A DNA stretch of 64,000 nucleotides from Xanthomonas sacchari (GTDB lineage Bacteria > Pseudomonadota > Gammaproteobacteria > Xanthomonadales > Xanthomonadaceae), in contig NZ_CP100647.1 of NCBI RefSeq assembly GCF_024266585.1, positions 4,321,001 through 4,385,000 on the forward strand, in the 5' to 3' direction. The position numbers were made by a program, and so were the translations under genes. Below, piece by piece: positions 1 through 9,749 of this stretch. The notes beneath the pieces are model-generated. The model was not told the origin of the DNA. It ran no database searches and saw only the letters and a program-made list of their open reading frames with translations. Position 1 is the first letter of the stretch; every line of letters begins with the position of its first letter.

Positions 1-718
1 GCATGGCCAGGTCCGGGCGCTGCGGGAACACGAACGGCAGGTCCAGGCGGCGCGTATCGCGCTTGTCGTAGAACGGCACCGGCAGCAGCGCCAGATCGTT
101 GCGCAGCAGCAGCGGGGTGGCGGTCAGCGACAGCCGCGTGGACGGATCGATGTTGGCCCACAGGCTGGTGTGGTCCGGGTCCTCGCAGTCGCGGGTGTAG
201 TGGCCGATCAGCTGCAGATTGAGCCGGTTGTAGTCGCTGATCAGGCGCGGATCGATCGGCACGTCGCTCTGCTGCAGCTTGCCGGCGTTCTCGCGGCTGA
301 CCGGCAGGGTCGCCACGGTGACGCCGTTGACGCTGACCTTCAGGTGCGACAGGTCCGGCAGCAGCGCCGGCGAATAGCTGTAGACCAGGTGCAGGTTCGC
401 CGCCTGCACCACCTCGTCGGTACGCGTGCTGAAGGCGATGCCTGCGCTGCCCTGGATGCCGCGCAGGGTCATCTCGTAGTCCACGCCGAGCTGCTTGAGC
501 GTGGCCGAGCGCTCGCGTTCGACCGGGGCCGGCCGCGCCGTGGCGGTCGCTGCGGCGGCCGGCGCGCGCGTGGTGGCGGGAAGGGTCGGCTCCTTGGCCA
601 GGGCCAGGCCGGACAGGACCGTGAGACAGCATGCAGCCAGGGCAGGGAGACGCATCGACGGCAACCGGAAGGAAGTGAAAGAGAAGAAGCAACGCAACAC
701 AGCGGGGCGGCGACTCAT
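1..718 (-). CDS. bcsB: BcsB, cellulose synthase regulatory subunit (N-terminal part; cut by window edge)
   Basis: Periplasmic, membrane-anchored partner of BcsA that guides the growing cellulose chain. Only the first 239 or so codons are inside the window. After a hydrophobic signal segment the product reads as the BcsB carbohydrate-binding region, with stretches such as TLKQLGVDYEMTLRGIQGS and VSVNGVTVATLPV. Two ATG starts are in frame. The one at 718 overlaps the bcsA stop as ATGA and has GAGGAGG seven bases upstream; the one at 655 (MRLPALAACC) gives a shorter signal peptide but has no visible ribosome binding site. I chose 718 on the binding site and the coupling. The identity is clear; the exact start is less so. 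Confidence 0.88.
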   Translation of the reverse strand, partial: MSRRPAVLRCFFSFTSFRLPSMRLPALAACCLTVLSGLALAKEPTLPATTRAPAAAATATARPAPVERERSATLKQLGVDYEMTLRGIQGSAGIAFSTRTDEVVQAANLHLVYSYSPALLPDLSHLKVSVNGVTVATLPVSRENAGKLQQSDVPIDPRLISDYNRLNLQLIGHYTRDCEDPDHTSLWANIDPSTRLSLTATPLLLRNDLALLPVPFYDKRDTRRLDLPFVFPQRPDLAM

Positions 719-2865
719 GGCGCGGCCTCCTCGCCGGCCGCGCGACCGCGCCAGCCGCTGCGCGCGCTGCTGCCGATGTGCTGGCCGAGGCGCCGGAAGC
801 CGCGCATGCTGGCCGCGAACACGCGCCCCAGCGACACCCAGAAGCGGTCGCGGTCGTGGCGGCCCCACTGCGACACCCAGATGTCGGCGCGGGCGAAGGT
901 GCAGGCCACCAGCCAGCGCTCCTGCTCGATCGACATCGGCCGGAACTGGATGCTGATTTCGCCGTCGCGGTCGTGGCGCACCATCGCCGGCAGGCGCTTG
1001 GCGCTGCCGCGCTGCGGCAGTTCGATCTCCACCGGCATGTCCGGCTCCACCGGCACCGGCGCGAGCAGGCGCAGGGCCATGCCGCCGGTGGAGAAGTTGA
1101 CCGTGCGGCAGGCCAGTTCGCGCCCGTCGGCCAGGTGCAGGCTGGCCGGGATGTCCAGCGGCACGCGGTGCGAACGGCGCACCTGGCGCATCTCGCTGGC
1201 GGTGGCGATGGTGGCGCCGAGCAGCAGCACGTTGTACGCGGTCCAGGCCAGGTTGAACCAGATGGTCTGCTCCTCGCCGCCGGCCTGCACGCTGAGCAGG
1301 CGCATCACCCCGGCGGCCAGGCCGGCCAGGTTGAGCACCAGCAGGAACAGGTACGGCTTGGCGATCTGCCCGTCGAAGTAGCTGCGCGGCACCAGGCCGC
1401 CCTTGGGGGTGACGTTGAACTTGCCGAGCTTGGGATTGAACAGCGCCACCAGCGTCGGGCGCAGGATGTACCAGGCCAGGGTGGTCTCGTAGACCTCGTT
1501 CCACAACAGATGGCGGAACTTGCCCTGGGTGCGCAGGTTGGTCAGGTTGGCCTGCAGGATGTGCGGCAGCGCGTAGGCCAGGATCATCAGCGCCGAGGCG
1601 TGGATCACGTGCGCGCCGAAGAACAGGAAGGCCAGCGGCGCGGTGAGGTAGACGATGCGCGGCAGCCCGTAGAAGAAGTGCAGCATCGCGTTGGCGTAGC
1701 ACAGCCGCTGCGACAGGCGCAGGCCCTTGCCCAGCAGCGGGTTGTCCAGCCGCGCGATCTGCGCCATGCCGCGCGCCCAGCGGATGCGCTGGGCGACGTG
1801 GCCGGACAGGCTCTCGGTGGCCAGGCCGGCGGCCTGCGGCACCGCGATGTAGGCGCTGCGATAGCCGCGGCGGTGCAGCTTCAGCGCGGTGTGCGCGTCC
1901 TCGGTGACGGTCTCCACCGCCACCCCGCCCACTTCCTCCAGCGGCTTGCGCTTGATCACCGCGCACGAGCCGCAGAAGAACGTGGCGTCCCACTGGTCGT
2001 TGCCGTCCTGCAGCAGGCCGTAGAACAGCTCGCCCTCGTTGGGCACCTTGCCGTGGTTGCCGAGATTGCGCTCGAACGGATCGGCGGAGAAGAAGTAGTG
2101 CGGCATCTGCACCACCGCCAGCTTCGGGTCGCGCAGGAACCAGCCCATCGCCACCTGCAGGAACGAGCGCGTGGGGATGTGGTCGCAGTCGAAGATCGCC
2201 ACGTAGTCGCCGCTGGACTTCTTCAGCGCGGCGTTGATGTTGCCGGCCTTGGCGTGGAAGTTGTTGGTGCGGGTGACGTAGTGGATGCCGGCCTGCTCGC
2301 AGAACGCGCGGAATTCCTCGCGGCGGCCGTCGTCGAGCAGGTAGATGTTGAGCTTGTCGGCCGGCCAGTCCATCACGCTGGCGGCGAGGATGGTCGAGCG
2401 CACCACCGACAGCGGTTCGTTGTAGGTGGGAATGAACAGGTCGACGCTGGGCCATTCGCGCTGGTCGGCCGGCAGCGGCAGCGGCCGCCGGTTGAGCGGC
2501 CACAGCACCTGGAAGTAGCCCAGCGCCAGGATCACGAACGCGTACAGCTCGGCCAGCAGCAGGCCCAGGCCCAGGCTCAGGTCGACGGGACTGCTCATGC
2601 CCACGGTCTGGGTCAGGCGCCACCAGATGTAGCGCGAGGACACCGCCAGCGACAGCGCCATCATCACCAGGATCGCCAGGCGGCTGCCGCTGCGCCGCAG
2701 CAGCATCGCCGCGGCGAACACCACCAGCGAGAACAGCAGCTGCTGCGGCACATCCATCGGGATGGCCACGACGAAGACCAGCGACACGGCGCCCAGCAGC
2801 CACAGCGACCAGGTGGCCAGGACATGCAGCGGGCGCGCGGCATGCGACGCGGAGGCAGCGCTCAT
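715..2865 (-). CDS. bcsA: BcsA, cellulose synthase catalytic subunit (UDP-forming)
   Basis: Inner-membrane processive family 2 glycosyltransferase that polymerises glucose from UDP-glucose and extrudes beta-1,4-glucan. The 716-residue product has N-terminal membrane segments, then the catalytic signature: DDG at 178-180, DCD at 226-228, TED at 321-323 and QRIRW at 359-363. The FNVTPKGG gating-loop motif follows near 483-490, then further membrane helices and a C-terminal PilZ domain with RxxxR at 563-567 and NFSTGG at 590-595, which in this family binds c-di-GMP and releases autoinhibition. It lies between a bcsP-like gene and bcsB, and overlaps bcsB by four bases. All expected catalytic residues are present, so the enzyme looks functional. 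Confidence 0.97.
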   Translation of the reverse strand: MSAASASHAARPLHVLATWSLWLLGAVSLVFVVAIPMDVPQQLLFSLVVFAAAMLLRRSGSRLAILVMMALSLAVSSRYIWWRLTQTVGMSSPVDLSLGLGLLLAELYAFVILALGYFQVLWPLNRRPLPLPADQREWPSVDLFIPTYNEPLSVVRSTILAASVMDWPADKLNIYLLDDGRREEFRAFCEQAGIHYVTRTNNFHAKAGNINAALKKSSGDYVAIFDCDHIPTRSFLQVAMGWFLRDPKLAVVQMPHYFFSADPFERNLGNHGKVPNEGELFYGLLQDGNDQWDATFFCGSCAVIKRKPLEEVGGVAVETVTEDAHTALKLHRRGYRSAYIAVPQAAGLATESLSGHVAQRIRWARGMAQIARLDNPLLGKGLRLSQRLCYANAMLHFFYGLPRIVYLTAPLAFLFFGAHVIHASALMILAYALPHILQANLTNLRTQGKFRHLLWNEVYETTLAWYILRPTLVALFNPKLGKFNVTPKGGLVPRSYFDGQIAKPYLFLLVLNLAGLAAGVMRLLSVQAGGEEQTIWFNLAWTAYNVLLLGATIATASEMRQVRRSHRVPLDIPASLHLADGRELACRTVNFSTGGMALRLLAPVPVEPDMPVEIELPQRGSAKRLPAMVRHDRDGEISIQFRPMSIEQERWLVACTFARADIWVSQWGRHDRDRFWVSLGRVFAASMRGFRRLGQHIGSSARSGWRGRAAGEEAAP

Positions 2866-2960
2866 CGGAGGTTCCTAACAAGGAGGAGTGAGGTCGGCGC
2901 GCGGTCTCCCCACCGCGCGGCAACGGCAATCAGGTGCGGCGCCCCAAGCGCCGCGCGACG

Positions 2961-3332
2961 TCAGCGGTTCTGGAAACGCTTGAGCGGGCCGCCCGGCGCC
3001 GGCACGGCGGCCTCGCGACCGGCCTCGAGCAGGCGCTGGAACAGCTGCTGCAACGGCGTCGCCGCGCCCATGCCCGCGGTGGCGGCGACCGGCGCGGGCG
3101 CCACCGGCACGGCAGGCGCGACCGGCGCCACCGGCAGCGGCGCGGCCGGCCTGGGCTCGACCGGGGCCCGCACCACCGACAGCACCGGCGCCGGCGCGGC
3201 CGACTCCACCGCGCTGAGCCGGGTGGCGGAGAAATCCTGGTAGGCGGTGGCGCCGCTGCTGCCGAGCTTGGCGAACAGGCTGGAGACGTCGTCGCCGGTT
3301 TCGGCACCCATCTGCTTGGATTTCTTGGACAT
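2961..3332 (-). CDS. bcsP: BcsP/BcsR-like proline-rich cellulose biosynthesis protein
   Basis: A 123-residue product. Its N-terminal part contains DVSSLFAKLGSSGATAYQDF, which resembles the short conserved block of the BcsR/BcsP family (Leu-Phe, Gly, Tyr-Gln spacing). A long Pro/Ala/Val-rich middle and a C-terminal LQQLFQRLLEAG helix follow. The start at MSKKSKQMG is preceded by AGGGGAG at good spacing. It sits between bcsD and bcsA on the same strand. BcsP is linked to correct placement of the cellulose synthase complex in some proteobacteria; the role here is inferred from the N-terminal motif and the operon. Confidence 0.75.
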   Translation of the reverse strand: MSKKSKQMGAETGDDVSSLFAKLGSSGATAYQDFSATRLSAVESAAPAPVLSVVRAPVEPRPAAPLPVAPVAPAVPVAPAPVAATAGMGAATPLQQLFQRLLEAGREAAVPAPGGPLKRFQNR

Positions 3333-3379
3333 GACTCCCCTCATGACGATCTGAAATTGGTTGGTCCTTGCTGCTGCGC

Positions 3380-3838
3380 TCAGCCGACCCGGGTCAGCAC
3401 GAAGCGACGCAGATCCTCGTTCGCAGACGACAACGCACGCACGCACAGCCCGGCCGACATGCCGACCTGCACGAACCATGCCTGATACACCCCTTCCATG
3501 AATCCGTCGGCGCCGGTGGCCTGCCCGGCCAGGCCGATGTGCAGCGGCGAACCGGCGTGCAGCAGGTCGAGGCGGTCGGCCTGCTCCTCGAACCGCACAT
3601 AGCCCCATTCCAGGCGGTCCCAGATACGGTTGGCCGCCTCCTCCAGGTCCTGCAGGGTGGCGCAGGTGCCGACCGGGTGTTCGGCGGCGAAGCGACGGCC
3701 GATCCGCGCCATCAGCAACGCCAGGTCCTCGGCACCCAGTTCCGCGGCGAATTCCTCGGCCAGCGCGTGCAGGAAGCCCCGCCACTGCCGCGAACAGGCG
3801 TGGGTGCGGTAATGGGTCTGCAACGCGTGAGCGCTCAT
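3380..3838 (-). CDS. bcsD: BcsD, cellulose synthase subunit D
   Basis: A 152-residue soluble protein, the usual BcsD length. It shows family features such as the N-terminal QTHYRTHACSRQWRGFLHAL and a C-terminal segment with GFMEGVYQAWF. BcsD is a periplasmic octamer that helps organise glucan chains into ordered cellulose in Komagataeibacter-type systems. I took the start at MSAHALQTHY because the 27 extra residues from an upstream ATG at 3919 are low-complexity; no good ribosome binding site supports either. It is the first gene of the operon here, before the bcsP-like gene, bcsA and bcsB. Confidence 0.85.
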   Translation of the reverse strand: MSAHALQTHYRTHACSRQWRGFLHALAEEFAAELGAEDLALLMARIGRRFAAEHPVGTCATLQDLEEAANRIWDRLEWGYVRFEEQADRLDLLHAGSPLHIGLAGQATGADGFMEGVYQAWFVQVGMSAGLCVRALSSANEDLRRFVLTRVG

Positions 3839-3949
3839 CGAGGAGGTCTCTGACCAAGGGCGGGACGACAATGGCGTGGCGGCGGCAACGCTTGCTGGCG
3901 ACAGTGTGCCGGCCGTCACTATTGCGACACAGTTCTCACTTTCTCTCGC

Positions 3950-3977
3950 AGTTTATCGCACGGTTGCGTCGCAGCAA
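3950..3977 (-). promoter_or_regulatory. Candidate sigma-70-like promoter of the bcs operon
   Basis: On the minus strand, TTGCTG (3972-3977) and TAAACT (3950-3955) are separated by 16 bases, in the only fairly AT-rich stretch between pncB and bcsD. This would give a leader of about 110 bases. It is a motif match only. Confidence 0.3.
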
Positions 3978-4031
3978 AGCCCTCCCGCGCCGCGCGTCGC
4001 GTCCGGTCCCCGGCGACGCCAAGGGGCCCCT

Positions 4032-4049
4032 GCCCGGCTTCGGCCGGGC
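4032..4049 (-). terminator. Terminator-like hairpin after pncB
   Basis: A perfect 7-bp stem GCCCGGC/GCCGGGC with a four-base loop lies 12 bases past the pncB stop. No T-run follows on the minus strand, so at most a weak or factor-assisted terminator. Confidence 0.3.
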
Positions 4050-4060
4050 GAGTCGGCGAC

Positions 4061-5245
4061 TCAATCCTGGGCCTCGACCGGCGCCTGGAACACCTGGCGC
4101 AGGTAGGTCAGGTAGGCCGGGTCGTCGCACAGGGTCTTGCCGGGCGAGTCGCTGAGCTTGGCCACCGGCTGGCCGTTGCAGCGGACCATCTTGATCACGA
4201 TCTGCAGCGGCACCAGGCCCAGGTCGTTGGTCAGGTGCGTGCCGACGCCGAACGCCAGCATACAGCGGTCGCGGAAATGCGCGTACAGCCGCATCACCTT
4301 GTCGATGTCCAGGCCGTCGCTGAACACCAGGATCTTGCTACGCGGATCCACCCGATGCCGCTGCAGGTGCGCCAGCACCCGCTCGCCCCACTCGAACGGG
4401 TCGCCGGAATCGTGGCGCATGCCGTCGAACAGCTTGCAGAAGTACAGATCGAAATCGCGCAGGAACGCATCCAGGCCGACCACGTCCGACAGCGCGATGC
4501 CGAGATCGCCGCGATACTCGCGCGCCCACGACTCCAGCGCCGCCGCCTGCGAGTCGCGCAACCGCGGCCCCAGCGCCTGGAACGCCTGCAGGTACTCGTG
4601 GGCCATGGTGCCCAGCGGGGTCAGCCCGTAGCGGCGGGCGAAGTGCACGTTGCTGGTGCCGACGAACTGCTTGCCCAGCGTCTGCTGCAGCACCGGCAGC
4701 AGTTCGCCGTGCCAGGCCCGCGAATAGCGGCGGCGGGTGCCGTAGTCGGCGATGGCGCAACCGTCGTAGCCGGGGGTATCGCGCAGCAGCGCGATCTTGG
4801 CCTGCAGGCGGCGCAGACCTTCGGCATGCTCGGCGCCGCCGGCATTGCGGAACCACACCTCGTTGATGATCGCCAGCAGCGGCACCTCGAACAGGATCGT
4901 GTGCAACCATGGCCCGCGGATGCGCAGTTCGATCTCGCCGGGCACCTTGGCCGAGGCCTGCAGGTGCAGATACTTGCGGTCCAGGTGGAACAGCGCCAGG
5001 AAATCGGCGAAGTCCGGCTTGATGAAGCGCATCGCGCGCAGGTAGTCCAGCTCGTCCTCGCGGAAGCGCAGCGCACACAGCGCGTCGATCTCCTCCGAGA
5101 TCTGCGGCAGGTACTGCGCCAGGTCGATGCCCGGGGTGCGGCACTTGAAGCGGTACTCCACCTGCGCGCCGGGGTGCTGATGCAGCACCGCCTGCATCAT
5201 GGTGAACTTGTAGAGGTCGGTGTCCAGCAACGAATCGATGATCAT
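4061..5245 (-). CDS. pncB: Nicotinate phosphoribosyltransferase
   Basis: Cytoplasmic enzyme that joins nicotinate to PRPP, with ATP, to form nicotinate mononucleotide in the Preiss-Handler NAD salvage route. The 394-residue product, of usual length, starts [20 protein letters not shown], the hallmark N-terminus of PncB. It continues with [37 protein letters not shown] and [10 protein letters not shown], regions that form the active site in the family. It stands between the bcs operon and the xag-like locus, with an inverted repeat just upstream. A PnuC-family transporter about 11 kb away could feed the same pathway; that link is only an inference. Confidence 0.96.
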   Translation of the reverse strand: MIIDSLLDTDLYKFTMMQAVLHQHPGAQVEYRFKCRTPGIDLAQYLPQISEEIDALCALRFREDELDYLRAMRFIKPDFADFLALFHLDRKYLHLQASAKVPGEIELRIRGPWLHTILFEVPLLAIINEVWFRNAGGAEHAEGLRRLQAKIALLRDTPGYDGCAIADYGTRRRYSRAWHGELLPVLQQTLGKQFVGTSNVHFARRYGLTPLGTMAHEYLQAFQALGPRLRDSQAAALESWAREYRGDLGIALSDVVGLDAFLRDFDLYFCKLFDGMRHDSGDPFEWGERVLAHLQRHRVDPRSKILVFSDGLDIDKVMRLYAHFRDRCMLAFGVGTHLTNDLGLVPLQIVIKMVRCNGQPVAKLSDSPGKTLCDDPAYLTYLRQVFQAPVEAQD

Positions 5246-5295
5246 CGGGCGATTATGCGCCCGGCGGGTTGCAGGTTCGGTCTGCGTGCGGTGCT

Positions 5296-5364
5296 CGTCG
5301 GCGCGGCTGCAGCCGCGACCGGGCCTTGCCGGGCATGCCGGTCGCGGCTGCAGCCGCGCCGACG
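5296..5364. repeat. REP-like perfect inverted repeat
   Basis: Two perfect 27-base arms (5296-5322 and 5338-5364) around a 15-base loop; the core GCGGCTGCAGCCGC is itself palindromic. It lies between the pncB start and the upstream gene's stop. It is related to the GCGGCTTCAGCCGC repeats at about 15625, 15930, 38460 and 53435. Confidence 0.85.
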
Positions 5365-5397
5365 AAACGCGATCGGAAGCGCGCTGCGCCGCGCGCC

Positions 5398-6372
5398 TCA
5401 GCGCTTGAGCACCGCCTGCGCCGGCTTGTGCTGCACGGTGAAATCGCTGTCGTCGGCGCCGCCGGCGTCCGGATCGGTGTACCAGCACCACAGCGCGATG
5501 CCAGCGATGCGCGGCTGCGCGTCGAGCACGTCGCGCCATTCGCGCAGCACCTGCGCCTGCAACGCGGTGTCGACCTCGGCGCTGCGCTGCTCCGGGCTTT
5601 CCCACGGCGCGGCGAGGCTGCCGTGCGCCGAGCGCAATCCCAGTTCGGCCACCCACACCGGGCGGCCGCTGCGCTCGCCCAGCGCCTGCACCCGCGCCGC
5701 GGCCGCGCGCATCTGCGCCAGGCGCTGCGCCGGCGCCGCGGCCAGCGCCGGATACAGGCTGGTGCCGACGAAATCGAAGCGGTCCCAGTAGCCGAAGCGC
5801 TCGGCCTGCTCCAGGCCGTCGGCGACGTAGCCGATCGGGCCGCGATAGACCTGGCGCACCGCCGCCAGCAGCGCCGGCCATTGCGGCGCATCCTGCAGCT
5901 GGCGCAGCTCGGTGCCGACGATCAGCGCGCTGGCGCGCTCCTCGGCGGCGACCTGGGCCAGTTGCAGCAGCGCGCGCCGGTAGCCGGCGAACCAGGCGTC
6001 GCGATCGGCAGGCGCGGCCTCGCCGGCCCAGTGCCCGGGAATCCACAGGTGCACCTTCAGCACCGGCTGCAGGCCGGCCGCGTGCATCTGCCGCAATCCG
6101 GCGCGGACCAGCGCCGGACTGCTGTCGCTGCCCAGCACCGGCGCCGAGGACTGCGGCGTCGCCTGCCAGACGAAGGCGACCAGCAACGCGCGGGTGGCGC
6201 CGGCCTCGGCCAGTTGCCGCAGCGAGCGCTGCGCCGCCGCGCTGCCCCACGGCGCCTCGGGCGAAACCTTGACGTTGGCGCCCAGCCACGGCGGCGCCGG
6301 CGCCGCGCTGCAGCCGCCGGCGCTCAGCGCCAGCAGCAGTGCGGCCAGCAGTCTCACGGCGATCGGCGCCAT
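5398..6372 (-). CDS. Exported glycoside-hydrolase-like protein (GH-A clan fold, GH113-like)
   Basis: A 324-residue product with an N-terminal hydrophobic signal ending near Cys21. The body looks like a TIM-barrel glycosidase of clan [11 protein letters not shown] with Glu155 in the acid/base position and VWVAELGL with Glu243 in the nucleophile position, plus YPAL and [12 protein letters not shown] late in the chain. It resembles GH113 beta-mannanases most, but I cannot fix the family without a search. The gene overlaps the upstream xagC-like gene by 19 bases, so it is probably the last gene of the xag-like operon. A role in trimming or releasing that polysaccharide is plausible but inferred. 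Confidence 0.7.
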   Translation of the reverse strand: MAPIAVRLLAALLLALSAGGCSAAPAPPWLGANVKVSPEAPWGSAAAQRSLRQLAEAGATRALLVAFVWQATPQSSAPVLGSDSSPALVRAGLRQMHAAGLQPVLKVHLWIPGHWAGEAAPADRDAWFAGYRRALLQLAQVAAEERASALIVGTELRQLQDAPQWPALLAAVRQVYRGPIGYVADGLEQAERFGYWDRFDFVGTSLYPALAAAPAQRLAQMRAAAARVQALGERSGRPVWVAELGLRSAHGSLAAPWESPEQRSAEVDTALQAQVLREWRDVLDAQPRIAGIALWCWYTDPDAGGADDSDFTVQHKPAQAVLKR

Positions 6373-7868
6373 ACCCGGTAGATGCCCTGTCGGTAGACCA
6401 GACTGTAACCCGGCAGGCCCTGCTGCCATAGCTGCGGGAAGCGCCGGTTGAGGCTGTCCAGGGCGCCGGTCTGGCTGGCCGGATCGCTCACCACCACCTG
6501 CGCCGGCATCCGCCGCGGATCCACCAGCGCCTGCTTGAAGCGCGGATCGAACGGCAGGATCAGTTGCTTGGCGTCGCCACGGGCGACGATCACCGGATAA
6601 CTGGCGCGGTCGTCGAGCAGGGTCGGCAAGCGCGCCTCGGCCAGCCACGCCCCCAGCCGCGCGGCGTCGGCATGGCGCGGCGGCGCCGGCGCCTGCAACG
6701 CGCCGATCCAGTCGCGGGTGGTGGGGGTGGCGGTGCGCGCGATCACCCAGCCGCTGGAGACCGCGCCAGCCAGCAGCAGGACCAGGCCCAGCCAGCGGAC
6801 GTTGTGGCGCAGGTCGCCCAGCACCAGCGCCACCGGCACCAGCAGCAGGGCCAGGAAGTCCAGCGGCTGCGCGCTGAAGCGCGCCCAGGTCGCCAGCGTG
6901 CCGGCGCCGATCACGGTGGCGATGGCGGCCAGCACGCAGCGCCAGGTAGTGCGGCTGCGGGTGTGCCACGTCAGCAGCAACAGCGGCGCGCTGACCACAC
7001 CGGCCAGCAGCAGCCACAGCGGCGGCCACCACGGCCGCGCCGCGGCCTGCTGCAGCCACGGCTGCAACGCCGCCTGCGCGTAGATGCCGCGGAAGGCGGA
7101 GTTGGCGTCGCGCACGAACAGCAGCGGGTCGCCGAAGAACATGTAGTTGAGGTACATCCACGCCCCCACCGCGAACAGGAACGGCAGGTAGCACACCAGG
7201 TAGAAGGCCAGCGGCGCCTGCCGCATCAGCCGCAGCGGCGCGACCAGGAACAGCCACGGCGCCAGCGCCACGGCCAGGAAGCAGGCGCGCTCGTCGACGA
7301 AGAACAGCAGGCACAGGCTCGCGGCCAGGCGCAGGTAGGCGAAGGCCTCCGGATCGTCGCGGACGTGGCGCAGCGCGCGCGCGGCCACGTAGAACACCAG
7401 CAGGCCCAGGCCCTGGTTGTTGCCGGACAGCGTCGGCCACAGGAAGAACGGCTGCAGCACCAGTCCCGCGCTCAGCGCCCAGGCCCAGCCGCGGCCCAGG
7501 CCGGCGGCGATGTCGCGCCACAACAGGGTCACCAGCGTCGCCCCGGCCAGCACGTCGACCAGGTACGGCAACAGCGGCGTGGACAGGCCCGGCAGGCCGC
7601 CGATCAGCACGCCCAGGTACAGCGAGGCCTGCGCGTACAGGAAGCCCAGGTACTCGATGCGGAAGCCGGCCGCGTCGCGCAACAGCAGCAGCTTGGCGTA
7701 CTGCGCCATCGCGTCGTCGCTCATGTAGCCGTGCGCGAGCAGCCGGTGGCACAGCAGCGCCAGCAGCGCCGCGGTGAGCACGAACACCGCGGTGCCGCGC
7801 GCGCGCGGCGCCGCGTCAGTCGTCGAGTGCGGCGCGGCGCTCTTCGGCCATGTGCTTGCTGATGCCAT
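6354..7868 (-). CDS. xagC: XagC-like polytopic membrane protein, GT-C-like
   Basis: A 504-residue inner-membrane protein with many hydrophobic helices. After the first helix it has the sequence [11 protein letters not shown]; an Asp-Asp pair in the first periplasmic loop is typical of GT-C glycosyltransferases that use lipid-linked sugars. No soluble domain is obvious. It overlaps the upstream xagB-like gene by 53 bases and the downstream glycosidase-like gene by 19, which implies co-translation. The symbol is assigned from the arrangement barrel protein, processive glycosyltransferase, membrane protein, which I recall as xagABC of Xanthomonas campestris (biofilm polysaccharide). The catalytic role is inferred. 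Confidence 0.65.
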   Translation of the reverse strand: MASASTWPKSAAPHSTTDAAPRARGTAVFVLTAALLALLCHRLLAHGYMSDDAMAQYAKLLLLRDAAGFRIEYLGFLYAQASLYLGVLIGGLPGLSTPLLPYLVDVLAGATLVTLLWRDIAAGLGRGWAWALSAGLVLQPFFLWPTLSGNNQGLGLLVFYVAARALRHVRDDPEAFAYLRLAASLCLLFFVDERACFLAVALAPWLFLVAPLRLMRQAPLAFYLVCYLPFLFAVGAWMYLNYMFFGDPLLFVRDANSAFRGIYAQAALQPWLQQAAARPWWPPLWLLLAGVVSAPLLLLTWHTRSRTTWRCVLAAIATVIGAGTLATWARFSAQPLDFLALLLVPVALVLGDLRHNVRWLGLVLLLAGAVSSGWVIARTATPTTRDWIGALQAPAPPRHADAARLGAWLAEARLPTLLDDRASYPVIVARGDAKQLILPFDPRFKQALVDPRRMPAQVVVSDPASQTGALDSLNRRFPQLWQQGLPGYSLVYRQGIYRVWRRSP

Positions 7869-9747
7869 GGGTGGTCTTTTCCCAGTAGAACGGGTTGCGG
7901 ATGAGCTGCCACAGGCCCTTGTAGGCGGCGATGGACTGCAGCAGCCAGTACAGCGGCACGGTCAGCGCGTAGGGCGCCAGGCGGAAGTAGTCGCGCTTGA
8001 ACGCCGCCACCAGGGTCATGTAGATCAGGAAGCCGTTGCCGAGCAGCAGGTTGAGCAGGCTCAGGTACAGCAGCGCCGGCGGGAAGAACGGATCGAAGAA
8101 CTTCGAGCCCACCGCCAGCCACAGCCCGTAGCTCAGCCACATCAGCGGCGCGGCCAGCGCGGTGAAGAAGGTGCCGCCGACGAACAGCTGGAAGCCCCAG
8201 AACCCGCGCACGCCGGTGGAGCGGTACAGCTGCACCGGGTTGCGCATGTGCACCAGCCAGGTCTGCATGTAGCCCTTGAGCCAGCGCGAACGCTGCCGGA
8301 TCCAGTTGGGGATGCTGACGTTGGCTTCCTCGAACGTGGTCGAGTTGACCACGCTGACCCGGTAGCCTTGCTGGGTCAGGCGCACGCCCAGGTCGGCGTC
8401 CTCGGTGACGTTGTACGGATCCCAGGCATGGACCTTGCGCAGGATGTCCAGGCGGAAGTGGTTGGAGGTGCCGCCGAGCGGAATCGGGATGCGCAGGGTC
8501 TCCAACGCCGGCAGGTAGAAGTCGAACCACAACGTGTATTCCAGCGTGAACATGCGCGTGAGCCAGTTCTCGTCGGCGTTGTAGTAGTTCAGCCGCGCCT
8601 GGATGCAGGCCACGTCGGCCGGCGACTTGCGGAACGCGGCGACCACGCGCTTGAGCTGGTCCGGCTCCGGCTTGTCCTCGGCGTCGTAGATGGTGAGCAT
8701 CTGCCCGCGGGCGAAGCGCAACGCGTAGTTGCAGGCCTTGGGCTTGGTCTTGGGCTGCGACGGCGGCACCCGGATGATCTCGAAGAACGCCTCCAGGCCC
8801 AGCGCCTTGGCCGCCTCGATGGTCTCGGTGTCGTCGGCCTCCAGCACCAGCTTCACGTCCAGCTTGGAGGTCGGGTAGTCGAGCCGGCGCAGCGCGTTGG
8901 CCAGGATCGGCAGCACGTCCGGTTCCTTGTACATCGGCACCAGCACCGTGTAGACCGGCAGGTCCTCGTCGCCGAGCGCGGCCACTTCCTCGTCGCTGAC
9001 CTTGATGTCGATGCGGCGCCGCGCGCCGCGCCAGGCCAGCACCAGCTTCAACCCGAAGGTGGCCAGGAACGCCACCGCGATCAGCGTGTTGAGCGCGATC
9101 AGGGTGAACAGCGGCCACAGCGCCAGGGCCGCGGCCAGCACCACGGTCAGCGCCACCAGGAAGACCGACTGCGCGCGGGTGATCACCTGCCGCGCCGAGT
9201 GCTCCGGCGCATGTTCGGCCAGCAGGTTCAGCGCGTCGTGGGTGAGCAGCGCGTCGGCGTGCTGCTGCAGGCTCCAGACGATGTCGAACTTGGAGGTGCC
9301 GACGAAGCGCACCTGCTCGCCGTAGGTGGCGCGCGCCCAGGCGAAGATGTCCGGCCCGGGATCGGCCACCGCCAGCACCAGTTGGCCGTCCTCCTCGCGC
9401 CACGGCAGCACCAGGCGCTGCGCGTAGTCGGCCAACCGCTCCGGCTGGAACAGCGCCGGGTCGATCGGCTGCTTGAGCAGATTGACGAAGTTCAGCCCGA
9501 AATGCTGTGCCAGCACCGTGTAGAAGCGCAGCGCGACGACGCCGCGCTGGGCCAGCACCACGTCGCCCAACCGCGAGCGCCAGCGCGCCTGCAGGGACAG
9601 CGCGTTCTGCAGTTGCGGCGGGTCGATCACCCCCGCGGCGACCAGCGCCTCGCCGATCGGCGCCTGCAGGCCGCCATTGGTCGGCAGCCGCCCGAGCCGG
9701 CCGGGGACGCTCGCCTCGGCGGCAACGCGCTGGTGATTCCCGGACAT
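7816..9747 (-). CDS. xagB: XagB-like processive glycosyltransferase with N-terminal MshEN-type domain
   Basis: A 643-residue membrane enzyme. Residues 30-53 and 59-81 form two tandem blocks with the MshEN pattern (LG, two hydrophobics, G, Leu/Ile, L-x-x-x-L-x-x-Q); the second begins RLGDVV, the first lacks the leading Arg. A soluble linker follows, then two membrane helices (about 195-240). The glycosyltransferase 2 core has VYTVLVPMYKE, DAED at 355-358, TED at 448-450 and QRSRW at 485-489, the D, D, D, QxxRW set of processive synthases. C-terminal helices complete it. It starts three bases after the xagA-like stop. Family knowledge says such enzymes make and export an exopolysaccharide; the polymer is unknown. 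Confidence 0.8.
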   Translation of the reverse strand: MSGNHQRVAAEASVPGRLGRLPTNGGLQAPIGEALVAAGVIDPPQLQNALSLQARWRSRLGDVVLAQRGVVALRFYTVLAQHFGLNFVNLLKQPIDPALFQPERLADYAQRLVLPWREEDGQLVLAVADPGPDIFAWARATYGEQVRFVGTSKFDIVWSLQQHADALLTHDALNLLAEHAPEHSARQVITRAQSVFLVALTVVLAAALALWPLFTLIALNTLIAVAFLATFGLKLVLAWRGARRRIDIKVSDEEVAALGDEDLPVYTVLVPMYKEPDVLPILANALRRLDYPTSKLDVKLVLEADDTETIEAAKALGLEAFFEIIRVPPSQPKTKPKACNYALRFARGQMLTIYDAEDKPEPDQLKRVVAAFRKSPADVACIQARLNYYNADENWLTRMFTLEYTLWFDFYLPALETLRIPIPLGGTSNHFRLDILRKVHAWDPYNVTEDADLGVRLTQQGYRVSVVNSTTFEEANVSIPNWIRQRSRWLKGYMQTWLVHMRNPVQLYRSTGVRGFWGFQLFVGGTFFTALAAPLMWLSYGLWLAVGSKFFDPFFPPALLYLSLLNLLLGNGFLIYMTLVAAFKRDYFRLAPYALTVPLYWLLQSIAAYKGLWQLIRNPFYWEKTTHGISKHMAEERRAALDD

Positions 9748-9749
9748 GG

